Source of the DNA: Bacillus sp. 1NLA3E
Lineage (GTDB): Bacteria; Bacillota; Bacilli; Bacillales; Cytobacillaceae
DNA: 64,000 bases
Assembly (NCBI RefSeq): GCF_000242895.2
Contig: NC_021171.1
Coordinates: 1,460,001-1,524,000, forward strand
Direction: 5' to 3'
The translations under genes and the position numbers were made by a program. Each line of letters starts with the position of its first letter. Positions within the stretch are counted from its first letter, which is position 1. Below the pieces are notes generated by a model, which was given only the letters and a program-made list of their open reading frames with translations, was not told where the DNA came from and ran no database searches. Shown piece after piece: positions 18,348-27,706 of this stretch.

Positions 18348-18428
18348 ATTTATTCTTTTATTAAGTTGTGCATATTATTTTGCGGATTTAGCAAACTAAT
18401 TATGACTACTTTTAAAGGAGGTTTTACA

Positions 18429-18686
18429 ATGTCTGTATTAGATAATTGGTCCCAATGGAAGGATTTTTTAGGTGATCGTCTTAATCAAGCTGAGAACACA
18501 GGGATGGATAAGGGTGTTGTAAATGATCTCGCCTACCAAATAGGTGATTATTTAGCAAAACAAGTGGAACCAAAAAACGAACAAGAAAAAATACTTTCTG
18601 ATTTATGGTCTGTTGCTTCACCAGAAGAGCAACATGCTATCGCAAATATCATGGTGAAACTAGTTCAAAATGATGGGACACAGTGA
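18429..18686 (+). CDS. ymfJ: DUF3243 protein YmfJ
   Basis: An 85-residue soluble, mostly helical protein of the DUF3243 family, found next to ymfI in Bacillus. It starts MSVLDNWSQWKDFLGDRL after AAAGGAGG. There are no transmembrane segments or catalytic motifs. Function unknown. A terminator follows. Confidence 0.8.
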   Translation: MSVLDNWSQWKDFLGDRLNQAENTGMDKGVVNDLAYQIGDYLAKQVEPKNEQEKILSDLWSVASPEEQHAIANIMVKLVQNDGTQ

Positions 18687-18698
18687 TCATCACAAATG

Positions 18699-18728
18699 TA
18701 AAGAGAGGGATTTCCTCTCTTTTTTTTA
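18699..18728 (+). terminator. Terminator after ymfJ
   Basis: AAAGAGAGG-GATTT-CCTCTCTTT followed by a run of T. Confidence 0.8.
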
Positions 18729-18872
18729 TTAATTTTCATAAGCTCTACCCTTCAAAATCTTAAATTTTAAGTGCTTTTTGGTTTTTCCTTTCATCTTCAT
18801 CCAAAATCATTTATTATAGTACCTAGATGAAAAAAGAGGAGTATATCTCTTGACTAGGTAAGGAGGGTTTTT

Positions 18873-19661
18873 GTGGAAAAGAAAGAATGGTATTTGGAAT
18901 ACGAAATACAGAAAAACCGTCCAGGTTTGCTAGGTGATATATCCTCATTATTAGGTATGTTATCAATCAATATTGTCACGATTAATGGAATTGAAGGACG
19001 TCGGGGTTTACTGATTAAGGCGAAGGACGACGAACAAATTTTGCGATTAGAGTCAATTTTAAATACAATGGATACAATAAAAATAATTAAGTTGCGTGAA
19101 CCAAAACTTCGCGATCGATTAGCGGTTAGGCACGGTCGATACATACAAAGGGATGCGGATGATAAAAAAACTTTTCGCTTTGTTCGTGAAGACCTTGGGA
19201 TTTTAGTGGATTTCATGGCAGAATTGATGAAGCAAGAAGGACATAAACTAATTGGCATTCGTGGGATGCCTCGCGTTGGAAAAACAGAATCAATCGTAGC
19301 AGCAAGTGTATGTGCCAGCAAAAGATGGCTGTTCGTTTCTTCTACATTGTTAAAACAAACCATTCGCAATCAATTAATTGAGGAAGAATATAATGAAAAT
19401 AATTTGTTCATCATCGATGGAATTGTTTCAACCAGAAGAGCAAATGAAAAACATTGGCAACTTGTTCGAGAAATTATGCGAATGCCCACAGTTAAAGTAG
19501 TAGAACATCCGGATGTATTTATTCGGAATACCGAGTATACGATGAACCATTTTGATTATATCATCGAACTAAGAAATAAGCCTGATGAAGAGATTACATA
19601 TGATCTAGTTGAGGATAAAAATATGTTCTCAGCCTCTGACTTTGGAGGATTTGATTTTTAA
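18873..19661 (+). CDS. ymfK: DUF3388 protein YmfK
   Basis: A 262-residue conserved Bacillus protein. The N-terminal ~75 residues look like an ACT-type ligand domain (YEIQKNRPGLLGDISSLLGML), and the C-terminal part carries a P-loop-like GMPRVGKTES near residue 130 followed by a FIIDGIVSTRR stretch that could be a Walker B-like strand. This suggests a nucleotide-binding regulator, but no function is established. The start is GTG after AAGGAGGG. It is followed by rodZ and pgsA, as in B. subtilis. Confidence 0.8.
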   Translation: MEKKEWYLEYEIQKNRPGLLGDISSLLGMLSINIVTINGIEGRRGLLIKAKDDEQILRLESILNTMDTIKIIKLREPKLRDRLAVRHGRYIQRDADDKKTFRFVREDLGILVDFMAELMKQEGHKLIGIRGMPRVGKTESIVAASVCASKRWLFVSSTLLKQTIRNQLIEEEYNENNLFIIDGIVSTRRANEKHWQLVREIMRMPTVKVVEHPDVFIRNTEYTMNHFDYIIELRNKPDEEITYDLVEDKNMFSASDFGGFDF

Positions 19662-19678
19662 TATTGGTGGTGTTTGCA

Positions 19679-20590
19679 TTGACAGAATTAGGTAACAAAC
19701 TGAAGGAAGCCCGAGAAGCTAAGGGATTGAGTTTGGACGATTTACAATCTGTAACAAAAATTCAAAAACGATACTTGCAGGGAATCGAAGAAGGAAATTA
19801 TTCCATGATGCCCGGCAAGTTTTATGTGCGTGCATTTATAAAGCAGTACGCTGAAGCAGTCGGACTACATCAAGAAGAATTGTTTGAAAACTACAAAGAT
19901 GATATCCCATCTGCCTATGATGAAAAATTGCCTGAGCAAATATCGCGGGTCTCTACGAAAAAAGCAATACCAGTTGGAAGTTCTAAAGTATTTGACCTTT
20001 TCCCAAAAATTCTTATTGGTGTTTTTATTATCGGTGCAATTGCCCTTGTATACTATTTTCTCCAACTAAATGCTGATGGAAAAAATAAGGACAAGGTCGC
20101 TGAAGATCCCCAAACTGTGACCATAGAAGATAATCCGAAGAAGACTTCTGATAACTCTAAAAAAGAAACCGTTGATAACAAGAATCAGAAAAAAGAAACG
20201 ACTAAAAAGAGCACAAGCTCATCCAAGAAAACGGCCAAGAAAGAAACAAAACCTACTCAAGAACTGGCAGTCGTAACTTCGCAAGGAAGTGAAACGACGT
20301 ATGAATTAAAAAATGCCACGAAGTTTGAATTGAAAGTGGCTACAACAGGTGAAACCTGGGTAAATATTTTAAATGGGAAAGGCTATTCCTTTTATAAAGG
20401 CATGCTTAAAGTTGGAGAAACTGAAAGCCAAACATTCGATTTATCGAAGGAAACCGAAGCAGTTGTTGTTATTGGAAGATCCTCCGATACCCAAATTTAT
20501 GTAAATGACCAAAAGGTTGAATATGCTATTTCACCGACTGAGGAAGTACGACAAGATATTACGATTCGCTATGTCCCAACGAATGAATAG
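19679..20590 (+). CDS. rodZ: RodZ-like cell-shape protein (YmfM)
   Basis: A 303-residue bitopic membrane protein that links the MreB cytoskeleton to the wall-elongation machinery. It has an N-terminal helix-turn-helix domain (residues 3-70), a basic juxtamembrane stretch, one transmembrane helix (about 108-130), a long Lys/Thr/Ser-rich linker (about 135-195) and a C-terminal beta-rich DUF4115 domain. The start chosen is TTG giving MTELGNKLKEAREAKG, after GGTGGT; earlier in-frame TTG/GTG codons would extend it by up to five residues. The stop codon lies in the terminator hairpin. Confidence 0.85.
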   Translation: MTELGNKLKEAREAKGLSLDDLQSVTKIQKRYLQGIEEGNYSMMPGKFYVRAFIKQYAEAVGLHQEELFENYKDDIPSAYDEKLPEQISRVSTKKAIPVGSSKVFDLFPKILIGVFIIGAIALVYYFLQLNADGKNKDKVAEDPQTVTIEDNPKKTSDNSKKETVDNKNQKKETTKKSTSSSKKTAKKETKPTQELAVVTSQGSETTYELKNATKFELKVATTGETWVNILNGKGYSFYKGMLKVGETESQTFDLSKETEAVVVIGRSSDTQIYVNDQKVEYAISPTEEVRQDITIRYVPTNE

Positions 20591-20612
20591 TCATCACCTG
20601 ATGACTATTTTT
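20588..20612 (+). terminator. Terminator after rodZ
   Basis: TAGTCATCA-CC-TGATGACTA followed by TTTTTC; the stem includes the rodZ stop codon. Confidence 0.75.
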
Positions 20613-20650
20613 CACTTATATATATAGAGAGCTTTTTGGAGGGAAAGAAA

Positions 20651-21229
20651 ATGAATTTACCAAATAAAATTACCGTTTCAAGAATACTAATGATCCCATT
20701 ATTCCTTATCGTGATACTTGTACCATTTTCTTGGGGCAATTTATCACTATTGGGAGTTGAGCTTCCTGTTACCCATTTCGTTGCGGCACTGATATTTATT
20801 GTGGCCTCAACTACAGACTGGGTGGACGGTCATTTTGCAAGAAAATATAATCTTGTGACCACGTTAGGCAAGTTTTTAGATCCACTGGCTGATAAATTGT
20901 TAGTTTCTGCAGCATTAATTGTTTTAGTCGACATTGGTTATGCTCCCTCATGGATTGTGATTGTCATCATTAGCCGTGAATTTGCAGTTACAGGTCTACG
21001 GTTAATACTAGCTGGAACAGGTGAAGTGGTTGCTGCAAATATGCTTGGGAAAATAAAGACTTGGGCACAAATTGTCGCGATTTCAGCACTCTTACTACAT
21101 AACATGATTTTTGAAATGATCCACATTCCTTTTGATATGCTCGCTTTATGGGTTGCATTGATATTTACAATTTGGTCAGGATGGGATTATTTCGCTAAAA
21201 ATAAACAGGTGTTAATCAATTCTAAATAG
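20651..21229 (+). CDS. pgsA: CDP-diacylglycerol--glycerol-3-phosphate phosphatidyltransferase
   Basis: Makes phosphatidylglycerol phosphate, the committed step to phosphatidylglycerol and cardiolipin, at the cytoplasmic membrane. The 192-residue protein has several membrane helices and the CDP-alcohol phosphotransferase signature starting at [10 protein letters not shown] and ending at [10 protein letters not shown], with the conserved aspartates that bind metal. The ATG follows TTGGAGGG. cinA starts 16 bp downstream. Confidence 0.94.
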   Translation: MNLPNKITVSRILMIPLFLIVILVPFSWGNLSLLGVELPVTHFVAALIFIVASTTDWVDGHFARKYNLVTTLGKFLDPLADKLLVSAALIVLVDIGYAPSWIVIVIISREFAVTGLRLILAGTGEVVAANMLGKIKTWAQIVAISALLLHNMIFEMIHIPFDMLALWVALIFTIWSGWDYFAKNKQVLINSK

Positions 21230-21245
21230 CCAGGGGGCCGTTACG

Positions 21246-22499
21246 ATGAATGCTGAGATCATTGCTGTTGGTACTGAACTTTTACTTGGACAAATTGTTA
21301 ATACAAATGCTCAGTTTCTATCTAAGCAGCTGGCCGATTTAGGGATTAATGTTTTTTACCATACTGTCGTTGGAGATAATGCCAGTCGCTTGAAATCCGC
21401 ACTGGAAATTGCCGAAAGCCGTTCTGACCTGATTATTTTTACGGGAGGGCTTGGACCTACAAAAGATGATTTAACAAAAGAGACAATATCCGCCCATTTA
21501 GGGAAAAATCTTGTTTTAGATGATGCGGCAATTCGTTCAATTGAAGAATATTTCGAAAGAACCAATCGAATTATGACTGAAAACAATCGTAAGCAAGCCT
21601 TGGTATTAGAGGGTTCGCATGTGCTGACGAATGATCATGGGATGGCTCCAGGGATGGCACTAACTGAGAATAACCACATTTATATGCTTCTGCCAGGACC
21701 TCCTAGTGAAATGGAACCAATGGTTGTCCATTACGTTCAACCTTATTTACTATCAAAGATTTCCGGGCGAGAAAAAATTGTTTCAAGGGTTTTACGTTTT
21801 TTTGGAATTGGCGAAGCTGCGCTTGAAACGGAAATCGACGATTTGATAGAAGCACAGACTAACCCAACTATTGCACCGCTTGCAGCCGATGGAGAAGTGA
21901 CGTTGCGACTTACTGCTAAGCACGCATCTGTTTCAGAAGCTGAGAAAATGCTTGATTTTGCAGAAGGACAGATTTGTGAAAGAGTTGGCGGGTTTTTGTA
22001 TGGTTATGATGAAAGTTCTCTTCTTGAGGAAGCAATGAAGCTTCTTAAACAGCACCAGTTGACTATTGCTGCTGCAGAAAGCTTGACCGGTGGTATGTTC
22101 CAAGGACAGCTAACTTCCGTCGCTGGTGCTAGTCAGGTTTTATCAGGAGGGTTTGTTTGCTACACTAATGAGGTGAAAGCGAACGTTCTTCATGTTAAAA
22201 AGGAAACGATTGAAACTGATGGTGTTGTCAGTGAACGTTGTGCGGCGGAATTAGCCGAAAATGTGGCAAATTTGTTGGGTGCAAAAATTGGAATTAGTTT
22301 TACTGGTGTCGCAGGTCCGACTGAACAAGAAGGCAAGGCTGTTGGAACTGTGTTTGTAGGGATTTCTTTTCGCGGTCAGTCTACTAAAGTAGTAAAGCTT
22401 CAACTTGGTGGTAATAGGGATGCGATTCGAAAGCGTGCAGTAAAATATGGATTTTATTTATTAATTAAGAGAATAACAGAAGCACAGAATGCGGTTTAG
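21246..22499 (+). CDS. cinA: CinA-like competence/damage-inducible protein (nicotinamide-nucleotide amidase)
   Basis: A 417-residue two-domain protein. The N-terminal molybdopterin-binding-like domain (about 1-170; [13 protein letters not shown]) acts in some homologues as an ADP-ribose pyrophosphatase, and the C-terminal CinA/PncC domain (about 255-417; [16 protein letters not shown]) deamidates NMN for pyridine-nucleotide recycling. It lies directly upstream of recA, as in many Firmicutes, but a terminator ends its transcript. Confidence 0.92.
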   Translation: MNAEIIAVGTELLLGQIVNTNAQFLSKQLADLGINVFYHTVVGDNASRLKSALEIAESRSDLIIFTGGLGPTKDDLTKETISAHLGKNLVLDDAAIRSIEEYFERTNRIMTENNRKQALVLEGSHVLTNDHGMAPGMALTENNHIYMLLPGPPSEMEPMVVHYVQPYLLSKISGREKIVSRVLRFFGIGEAALETEIDDLIEAQTNPTIAPLAADGEVTLRLTAKHASVSEAEKMLDFAEGQICERVGGFLYGYDESSLLEEAMKLLKQHQLTIAAAESLTGGMFQGQLTSVAGASQVLSGGFVCYTNEVKANVLHVKKETIETDGVVSERCAAELAENVANLLGAKIGISFTGVAGPTEQEGKAVGTVFVGISFRGQSTKVVKLQLGGNRDAIRKRAVKYGFYLLIKRITEAQNAV

Positions 22500-22519
22500 C
22501 TGCATTCTGTGCTTTTTTT
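22481..22519 (+). terminator. Terminator after cinA
   Basis: AGCACAGAATGC pairs with GCATTCTGTGCT, then TTTTTTT. The left arm and loop include the end of cinA. Confidence 0.85.
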
Positions 22520-22729
22520 GGTTCAAAGAATTTTCGTGAGCGAACATAACTTCCTCTTAATCTTTGATAATGGCTAATAGAGAGTACACAATTACCTTAA
22601 AAATCGATTCGAATCCTCAGTTATCTGATTACTTCCTATTCCTTCATTTTTGAATAAAACCTTCTCTAGTTAATGCAAATTCGCTCTAAGAAACCACGAT
22701 TTTACAATAAAATTGGGTTGAGAAAAAAG

Positions 22730-22743
22730 CGAATAAATGTTCG
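22730..22743 (+). promoter_or_regulatory. LexA (DinR) box upstream of recA
   Basis: CGAATAAATGTTCG closely matches the Bacillus LexA operator (CGAAC-N4-GTTCG; one mismatch) and ends 9 bp before the recA -35, as expected for SOS control of recA. Confidence 0.75.
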
Positions 22744-22752
22744 ATTTTTTGC

Positions 22753-22781
22753 TAGACAAACTAAAAAAAAGCAGGTATAGT
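22753..22781 (+). promoter_or_regulatory. Sigma-A promoter of recA
   Basis: TAGACA (22753-22758), 17-bp spacer, TATAGT (22776-22781). Transcription would start near 22788, giving a ~179-nt leader. Confidence 0.65.
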
Positions 22782-22966
22782 ATAAATAGGTTTTGAGATG
22801 AGACAAGGTCGAAAAAGAGGATCGTTAGCATATCCACACGAGCAAGCAAATGCTTGGTATTTATGGTGGGATTTTAACCTTACGGTGTTTTGAGCCCGCA
22901 TATTACGGGTCAAGAATCACGTTTGAAAGATATTCTTCTTCGCAACTTTAAAGGAGGAAACCGGTA

Positions 22967-24010
22967 GTGAGTAATGATCGTAAAGCCGCGTTAGAAATGG
23001 CGTTAAAACAAATAGAAAAACAATTTGGTAAAGGATCTATCATGAAACTAGGTGAACAAACAGACCGCAAGATTTCCACGATTTCCAGCGGTTCCCTTGC
23101 TCTAGACGTAGCGCTTGGAGTAGGTGGCTATCCAAGAGGACGAGTTGTTGAGATTTATGGTCCAGAAAGTTCTGGTAAAACAACTGTTGCCCTTCATGCT
23201 ATCGCAGAAGTCCAAGCAAATGGTGGTCAAGCGGCGTTTATCGACGCTGAGCATGCCCTTGACCCAGTCTATGCACAAAAACTAGGTGTAAACATAGATG
23301 AACTCCTTCTTTCGCAACCAGACACAGGAGAGCAAGCCTTAGAAATTGCTGAAGCACTCGTGCGCAGTGGTGCTATTGAAATTATTGTTGTTGACTCTGT
23401 TGCAGCTTTAGTTCCAAAAGCAGAAATTGAAGGCGAAATGGGAGATTCACACGTAGGGTTACAAGCGCGTTTAATGTCACAAGCCCTTCGTAAACTATCA
23501 GGCGCTATCAATAAATCAAAAACAATCGCTATCTTTATTAACCAAATTCGTGAAAAAGTTGGCGTTATGTTTGGAAACCCGGAAGTAACTCCGGGTGGCC
23601 GTGCCCTTAAGTTCTATTCAACAGTTCGACTTGAAGTGCGCCGTGCTGAGCAATTAAAACAAGGAAACGATATCGTTGGTAACAAAACAAAGATTAAAGT
23701 CGTAAAGAATAAAGTTGCTCCACCTTTCCGTACAGCTGAAGTAGATATTATGTATGGAGAAGGGATTTCCAAAGAGGGCGAAATTATTGATATGGGCTCA
23801 GATCTTGATATCGTTCAAAAGAGTGGTTCTTGGTACTCATATAATGATGAGCGCCTTGGCCAAGGACGTGAGAATGCAAAACTCTATTTGAAAGAAAATA
23901 AAGCATTGCGCGTTGAAATCCAACAAAAAATTCGCGATCATTATGGTCTTGACATCGAAAAGGTCATCGCAGAGCCAGATGATCATGAAGAATTAGAGTT
24001 GATCGATTAA
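22967..24010 (+). CDS. recA: Recombinase RecA
   Basis: ATP-dependent strand-exchange protein and co-activator of LexA self-cleavage. The 347-residue sequence is canonical: Walker [10 protein letters not shown] (residues 65-72 region), the [14 protein letters not shown] segment, Walker [11 protein letters not shown], loop L1 [12 protein letters not shown], loop L2 region ending with [15 protein letters not shown], and an acidic C-terminus. The start is GTG five bases after AAAGGAGGAAACC. Its LexA box and promoter lie upstream; lexA and the SOS gene yneA are in the same window. Confidence 0.98.
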   Translation: MSNDRKAALEMALKQIEKQFGKGSIMKLGEQTDRKISTISSGSLALDVALGVGGYPRGRVVEIYGPESSGKTTVALHAIAEVQANGGQAAFIDAEHALDPVYAQKLGVNIDELLLSQPDTGEQALEIAEALVRSGAIEIIVVDSVAALVPKAEIEGEMGDSHVGLQARLMSQALRKLSGAINKSKTIAIFINQIREKVGVMFGNPEVTPGGRALKFYSTVRLEVRRAEQLKQGNDIVGNKTKIKVVKNKVAPPFRTAEVDIMYGEGISKEGEIIDMGSDLDIVQKSGSWYSYNDERLGQGRENAKLYLKENKALRVEIQQKIRDHYGLDIEKVIAEPDDHEELELID

Positions 24011-24018
24011 ATTTTTCG

Positions 24019-24048
24019 CAGCAAAGCTTAATAGCTTTGCTGTTTTTT
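24019..24048 (+). terminator. Terminator after recA
   Basis: CAGCAAAGC-TTAATA-GCTTTGCTG followed by TTTTTT. Confidence 0.85.
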
Positions 24049-24130
24049 CTTATAAAAATTAAAAATGACCAAAGAATTGTTAGTAATTCACCAATTAATG
24101 GTAAAGATAGTTACGATAGGGGACTTACCC

Positions 24131-24159
24131 TTGACAATAAAATTCCACAGCTTTACAAT
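24131..24159 (+). promoter_or_regulatory. Sigma-A promoter of rny
   Basis: TTGACA (24131-24136), 17-bp spacer, TACAAT (24154-24159), about 135 bp before the rny start. Confidence 0.75.
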
Positions 24160-24294
24160 TAAAAATGTATATTTTACATTTTTATGAGTATGTGAAATGT
24201 TAAGAGCCTTTGTGCTGTTAAATTGTACATGGCGATATGAAAAAAATGTATCAAATGATTTTATCAAAAGATTATAGCAACAGGAGGTGAAACG

Positions 24295-25854
24295 ATGGAA
24301 CCTATTGCGATCATCTCCATTTTGCTTGGCGTTTTCGTCGGTGCGGTTGTTGGCTATTTTATTCGTAAGTCCATTGCTGAAGCAAAGATTACTGGCGCAA
24401 AAGATGCGGCAGAGCAGATTTTAGAAGATGCGAAGCGAGAAGCGGAAGCATTAAAAAAGGAAGCACTGTTAGAAGCAAAGGATGAAATTCACAAGCTTCG
24501 ATCTGAAGCTGAACGTGAGGTTCGAGAACGAAGAAATGAACTACAAAAACAAGAAAACCGTTTGCTGCAAAAAGAAGAGAATCTAGATCGAAAAGGCGAA
24601 TCGTTGGATAAACGTGAAGCGCAACTTGAAAGAAAAGATGATTCTCTAAATCAAAGACAACAGCATATTGAAGAGATGGAAAGCAAAGTGGATGAGATGG
24701 TACGTATGCAACAAGTGGAATTAGAACGTATCTCAAGCCTATCTCGTGAAGAGGCGAAGGTTATCATTTTAGATCGGATGGAACAGGAATTAGCGCATGA
24801 TACTGCGATCATGATTAAAGAAAGTGAAAATCGTGTGAAAGAAGAATCAGACAAGAAGGCAAAAGAAATCTTGTCATTAGCGATTCAAAGATGTGCAGCT
24901 GATCATGTTGCAGAAACAACTGTTTCTGTAGTAAACCTTCCAAATGATGAAATGAAGGGCCGGATTATTGGACGCGAAGGACGGAATATCCGTACACTTG
25001 AAACCTTAACAGGAATTGACCTCATTATTGATGACACTCCTGAAGCGGTTATCTTGTCAGGGTTTGATCCTATTCGTCGCGAAACTGCCAGATTAGCACT
25101 TGAGAAGCTTGTACAAGACGGACGTATCCATCCTGCACGTATTGAAGAAATGGTAGATAAAGCTCGTCGTGAAGTCGATGAGCATATCCGCGAAATTGGT
25201 GAACAAACAACGTTTGAGGTAGGAGTCCATGGGCTTCATCCTGATCTAATTAAAATTCTTGGTCGATTGAAGTATCGGACAAGTTATGGTCAAAATGTGT
25301 TAAAACATTCAATCGAAGTGGCTCAGTTATCCGGATTATTGGCTGCTGAGTTAGGGGAAGATGAAACATTAGCGCGTCGTGCTGGATTATTACATGATAT
25401 TGGTAAAGCAATTGATCATGAAGTGGAAGGTAGTCACGTTGAAATTGGGGTAGAACTTGCAACGAAATACAAGGAACACCCAGTTGTAATAAATAGTATC
25501 GCTTCCCATCATGGAGATACTGAAGCAACATCAACTATTGCTGTTCTCGTTGCTGCTGCAGATGCTTTATCTGCTGCTAGACCAGGAGCTCGTAGTGAAA
25601 CACTCGAAAACTATATTCGTCGACTCGAAAAGCTGGAAGAAATTTCTGAGTCATTTGAAGGCGTTGAAAAATCGTTTGCAATTCAAGCGGGTCGTGAAAT
25701 TCGGATCATCGTGAAACCAGATCAAATAGATGATTTGGAATCGCATCGATTGGCACGAGATATTCGCAAAAGAATTGAAGAAGAACTCGATTATCCAGGT
25801 CATATAAAAGTGACAGTTATTCGTGAAACGAGAGCTGTAGAATATGCAAAATAA
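24295..25854 (+). CDS. rny: Ribonuclease Y
   Basis: Membrane-anchored endoribonuclease that starts mRNA decay in Bacillus. The 519-residue protein has one N-terminal membrane helix (about residues 3-25), a long charged coiled coil (about 30-200), a KH RNA-binding domain (about 210-270; [12 protein letters not shown]) and an HD phosphohydrolase domain (about 335-430; [10 protein letters not shown]). The ATG follows CAGGAGGTGAAACG. It interacts in other bacilli with the RicA-RicF-RicT complex, and ricA is also in this window. Followed by a terminator and then ymdB. Confidence 0.97.
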   Translation: MEPIAIISILLGVFVGAVVGYFIRKSIAEAKITGAKDAAEQILEDAKREAEALKKEALLEAKDEIHKLRSEAEREVRERRNELQKQENRLLQKEENLDRKGESLDKREAQLERKDDSLNQRQQHIEEMESKVDEMVRMQQVELERISSLSREEAKVIILDRMEQELAHDTAIMIKESENRVKEESDKKAKEILSLAIQRCAADHVAETTVSVVNLPNDEMKGRIIGREGRNIRTLETLTGIDLIIDDTPEAVILSGFDPIRRETARLALEKLVQDGRIHPARIEEMVDKARREVDEHIREIGEQTTFEVGVHGLHPDLIKILGRLKYRTSYGQNVLKHSIEVAQLSGLLAAELGEDETLARRAGLLHDIGKAIDHEVEGSHVEIGVELATKYKEHPVVINSIASHHGDTEATSTIAVLVAAADALSAARPGARSETLENYIRRLEKLEEISESFEGVEKSFAIQAGREIRIIVKPDQIDDLESHRLARDIRKRIEEELDYPGHIKVTVIRETRAVEYAK

Positions 25855-25884
25855 GGCGGTGCATCTGCACCGCTTTATTTTTTT
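25850..25884 (+). terminator. Terminator after rny
   Basis: AATAAGGCGGTGCA pairs over 14 bp with TGCACCGCTTTATT around a TC loop, followed by T-rich sequence. Confidence 0.85.
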
Positions 25885-25944
25885 GGTTGGAGAACTATGC
25901 TACAATGAAACACAACTAATCTGGAAAATAGAAAGGAATGTATG

Positions 25945-26742
25945 ATGAGAATTTTATTTGTTGGGGATGTAGTTGGTTCACCAGGAAGAGATATGGTGAA
26001 TGAATATGTTCCGAAGCTAAAAGATAAGTATCGTCCAACCGTTACCGTGATAAATGGAGAAAATGCTGCGGGAGGAAGAGGGATAACGGAAGATATTTAT
26101 CGTGGATTCCTGGAAATAGGTGCTCAGGCGGTAACGCTTGGAAATCACGCTTGGGATAATCGTGACATTTTCGAGTTTATTGATAAAGCGAAGTATTTAG
26201 TTCGACCAGCAAATTTTCCTGATGAGGTTCCAGGAAATGGAATTGTCTACTTAAAAGTGAACCAAGATGAAGTGGCCATCATTAATTTGCAAGGCAGAAC
26301 GTTTATGCCTTCACTTGATTGTCCTTTTAAAAAGGCAGATGAGTTAATCGAGGAAGCTAGCAAAAGAACTCCAATAATATTTGTGGATTTTCATGCAGAA
26401 GCAACAAGTGAAAAACAGGCCATGGCTTGGTATTTAGACGGAAGGGTTTCTGCCGTTGTAGGCACCCACACCCATGTTCAAACTGCAGATGAGCGAATTC
26501 TCCCCTCTGGTACTGCTTACATCTCTGATGTTGGAATGACAGGCCCGTATGACGGGATATTAGGGATGGAAAAGGAAGCAGTCATCAAAAGATTTTTGAC
26601 TAGCTTGCCCGTCCGATTTGAGGTCCCTAAAAGTGGTCGCACACAGCTAAGTGCTGTAATCCTTGATTTAGATAAAAAAACGGGGTCCGCCAAAAAGTTC
26701 AGTAGAATTCTAATCAATGATGACCACCCGTTTTTTTCCTAA
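25945..26742 (+). CDS. ymdB: YmdB metallophosphoesterase (2',3'-cyclic nucleotide phosphodiesterase)
   Basis: A 265-residue calcineurin-like phosphoesterase. The metal-binding motifs are visible: GDVVGSPGR at the N-terminus, INGENAAGG near residue 33, LGNHAWDN near 66, DFHAEATSEK near 150, and GTHTHVQTADE near 174. In B. subtilis YmdB hydrolyses 2',3'- and 3',5'-cyclic nucleotides and affects biofilm and nanotube formation. Of two adjacent ATGs the second is chosen (MRILFVGDVVG), eight bases from AAAGGA. It lies between rny and spoVS, the conserved order. Confidence 0.93.
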   Translation: MRILFVGDVVGSPGRDMVNEYVPKLKDKYRPTVTVINGENAAGGRGITEDIYRGFLEIGAQAVTLGNHAWDNRDIFEFIDKAKYLVRPANFPDEVPGNGIVYLKVNQDEVAIINLQGRTFMPSLDCPFKKADELIEEASKRTPIIFVDFHAEATSEKQAMAWYLDGRVSAVVGTHTHVQTADERILPSGTAYISDVGMTGPYDGILGMEKEAVIKRFLTSLPVRFEVPKSGRTQLSAVILDLDKKTGSAKKFSRILINDDHPFFS

Positions 26743-26787
26743 TGCGATAAGAACAAGGCACTTTCGCTTTTCTTTTTTTGTCCAAGC

Positions 26788-26815
26788 TGGAATAAGTCTC
26801 CTTGTTTCCGAATAT
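26788..26815 (+). promoter_or_regulatory. Possible sigma-H promoter for spoVS
   Basis: TGGAATAA (26788-26795) and CCGAATAT (around 26808-26815) resemble sigma-H -35 and -10 elements with ~12-13-bp spacing. spoVS is sigma-H dependent in B. subtilis. The match is imperfect. Confidence 0.35.
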
Positions 26816-26896
26816 AGTAGCAATGGAATGATATACACCTGATTTGTTCATGGATATGAGCATGCGGGATCGGGAATTAACGAGGAGGAGCCAGGA

Positions 26897-27157
26897 ATGG
26901 ATATATTAAAAGTTTCAGCAAAGTCTAATCCTAATTCAGTAGCTGGTGCGCTTGCTGGTGTTCTACGTGAGAGAGGTAATGCGGAAATTCAAGCAATCGG
27001 TGCAGGTGCATTGAATCAGGCCGTAAAGGCAGTTGCAATCGCAAGGGGCTTTGTGGCTCCGAGTGGAGTCGATTTAATTTGTATCCCAGCCTTTACAGAT
27101 ATCAAAATTGACGGCGAAGAACGAACTGCCATTAAATTAATTGTTGAGCCAAGGTAA
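26897..27157 (+). CDS. spoVS: Stage V sporulation protein S
   Basis: An 86-residue Alba-like DNA/RNA-binding regulator of sporulation and septation, highly conserved in spore formers: MDILKVSAKSNPNSVAGAL at the start and VDLICIPAFTDIKIDGEERT near the end. A strong GAGGAGG ribosome site precedes the ATG. It is followed by a strong terminator, separating it from the korAB operon. Confidence 0.96.
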   Translation: MDILKVSAKSNPNSVAGALAGVLRERGNAEIQAIGAGALNQAVKAVAIARGFVAPSGVDLICIPAFTDIKIDGEERTAIKLIVEPR

Positions 27158-27240
27158 AGATTATTTAAAGAGGTAGATTTATATTCTTTTTTTTAGGGTA
27201 TTTACATTTTTACTTAAAAATCAATAAGAATAATAAAAGG

Positions 27241-27277
27241 CCTGTTTGCATCTAAACTGCAAACAGGTTCTTTTTTT
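27241..27277 (+). terminator. Terminator after spoVS
   Basis: CCTGTTTGCA-TCTAAAC-TGCAAACAGG followed by TTCTTTTTTT. Confidence 0.85.
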
Positions 27278-27437
27278 AAGATTTTCATTTAAAAATATAA
27301 AAAAATGAAAATGCAAGGGAAAAATTATTATTCTAAAATACACGTAAAATTTTAGTAATTCATTAATTTCTTTTCTGATGGCTGAAGAGAAGATGGGGAA
27401 ATCCCTATAAATAAAGGGTTTACTCACTTTTGAAAAT

Positions 27438-27453
27438 GAATGAGAATTCATTC
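27438..27453 (+). promoter_or_regulatory. Inverted repeat upstream of korAB (possible operator)
   Basis: GAATGA-GAAT-TCATTC is a perfect 6-bp inverted repeat. Its AATGA/TCATT halves recall Fur-type sites, but the match to the Bacillus Fur box is poor. Confidence 0.25.
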
Positions 27454-27556
27454 TTTTTACAGAATATCATTTATATTTTTCAAAATAAAAAAATATTCAC
27501 ATTTTCGTCAATATTTAGTCTTAAATGGTTGCATTTTTTTACAGTAGGGGCTAAAA

Positions 27557-27571
27557 TTGTAATCGTTTAGT
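27557..27571 (+). promoter_or_regulatory. cre-like site upstream of korAB
   Basis: TTGTAATCGTTTAGT matches the CcpA operator consensus WTGNAANCGNWNNCW at all but one defined position (G for C near the end). Confidence 0.35.
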
Positions 27572-27706
27572 ACCATACTAAAATAATAGATTTACGAGAG
27601 ATTCTATCAAATTTAGTTAATTTTAAGTAAATTGCTTAGTAAGGTGCTGCACTGAAAATATTAATGTTTTACATATTTTCTTAACGTATCCAAAGGGGTG
27701 TAAGAA

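Larger units (their letters stand above)
22500..22966. other. Intergenic region cinA-recA
   Basis: This 467-bp gap contains the cinA terminator, a LexA box plus recA promoter, and a long structured recA leader (22788-22966). No open frame of note. Confidence 0.7.
27158..27706. other. Intergenic region spoVS-korA
   Basis: This 549-bp, very AT-rich gap has the spoVS terminator, an inverted repeat at 27438-27453 and a cre-like site at 27557-27571. It probably contains the korAB promoter, which I cannot place with confidence. No coding sequence seen. Confidence 0.6.

Noticed and set aside
22541-22554. CGAACATAACTTCC as a second recA LexA box
   Set aside because: Only the left half matches; the right arm lacks GTTCG and it lies ~200 bp from the promoter.
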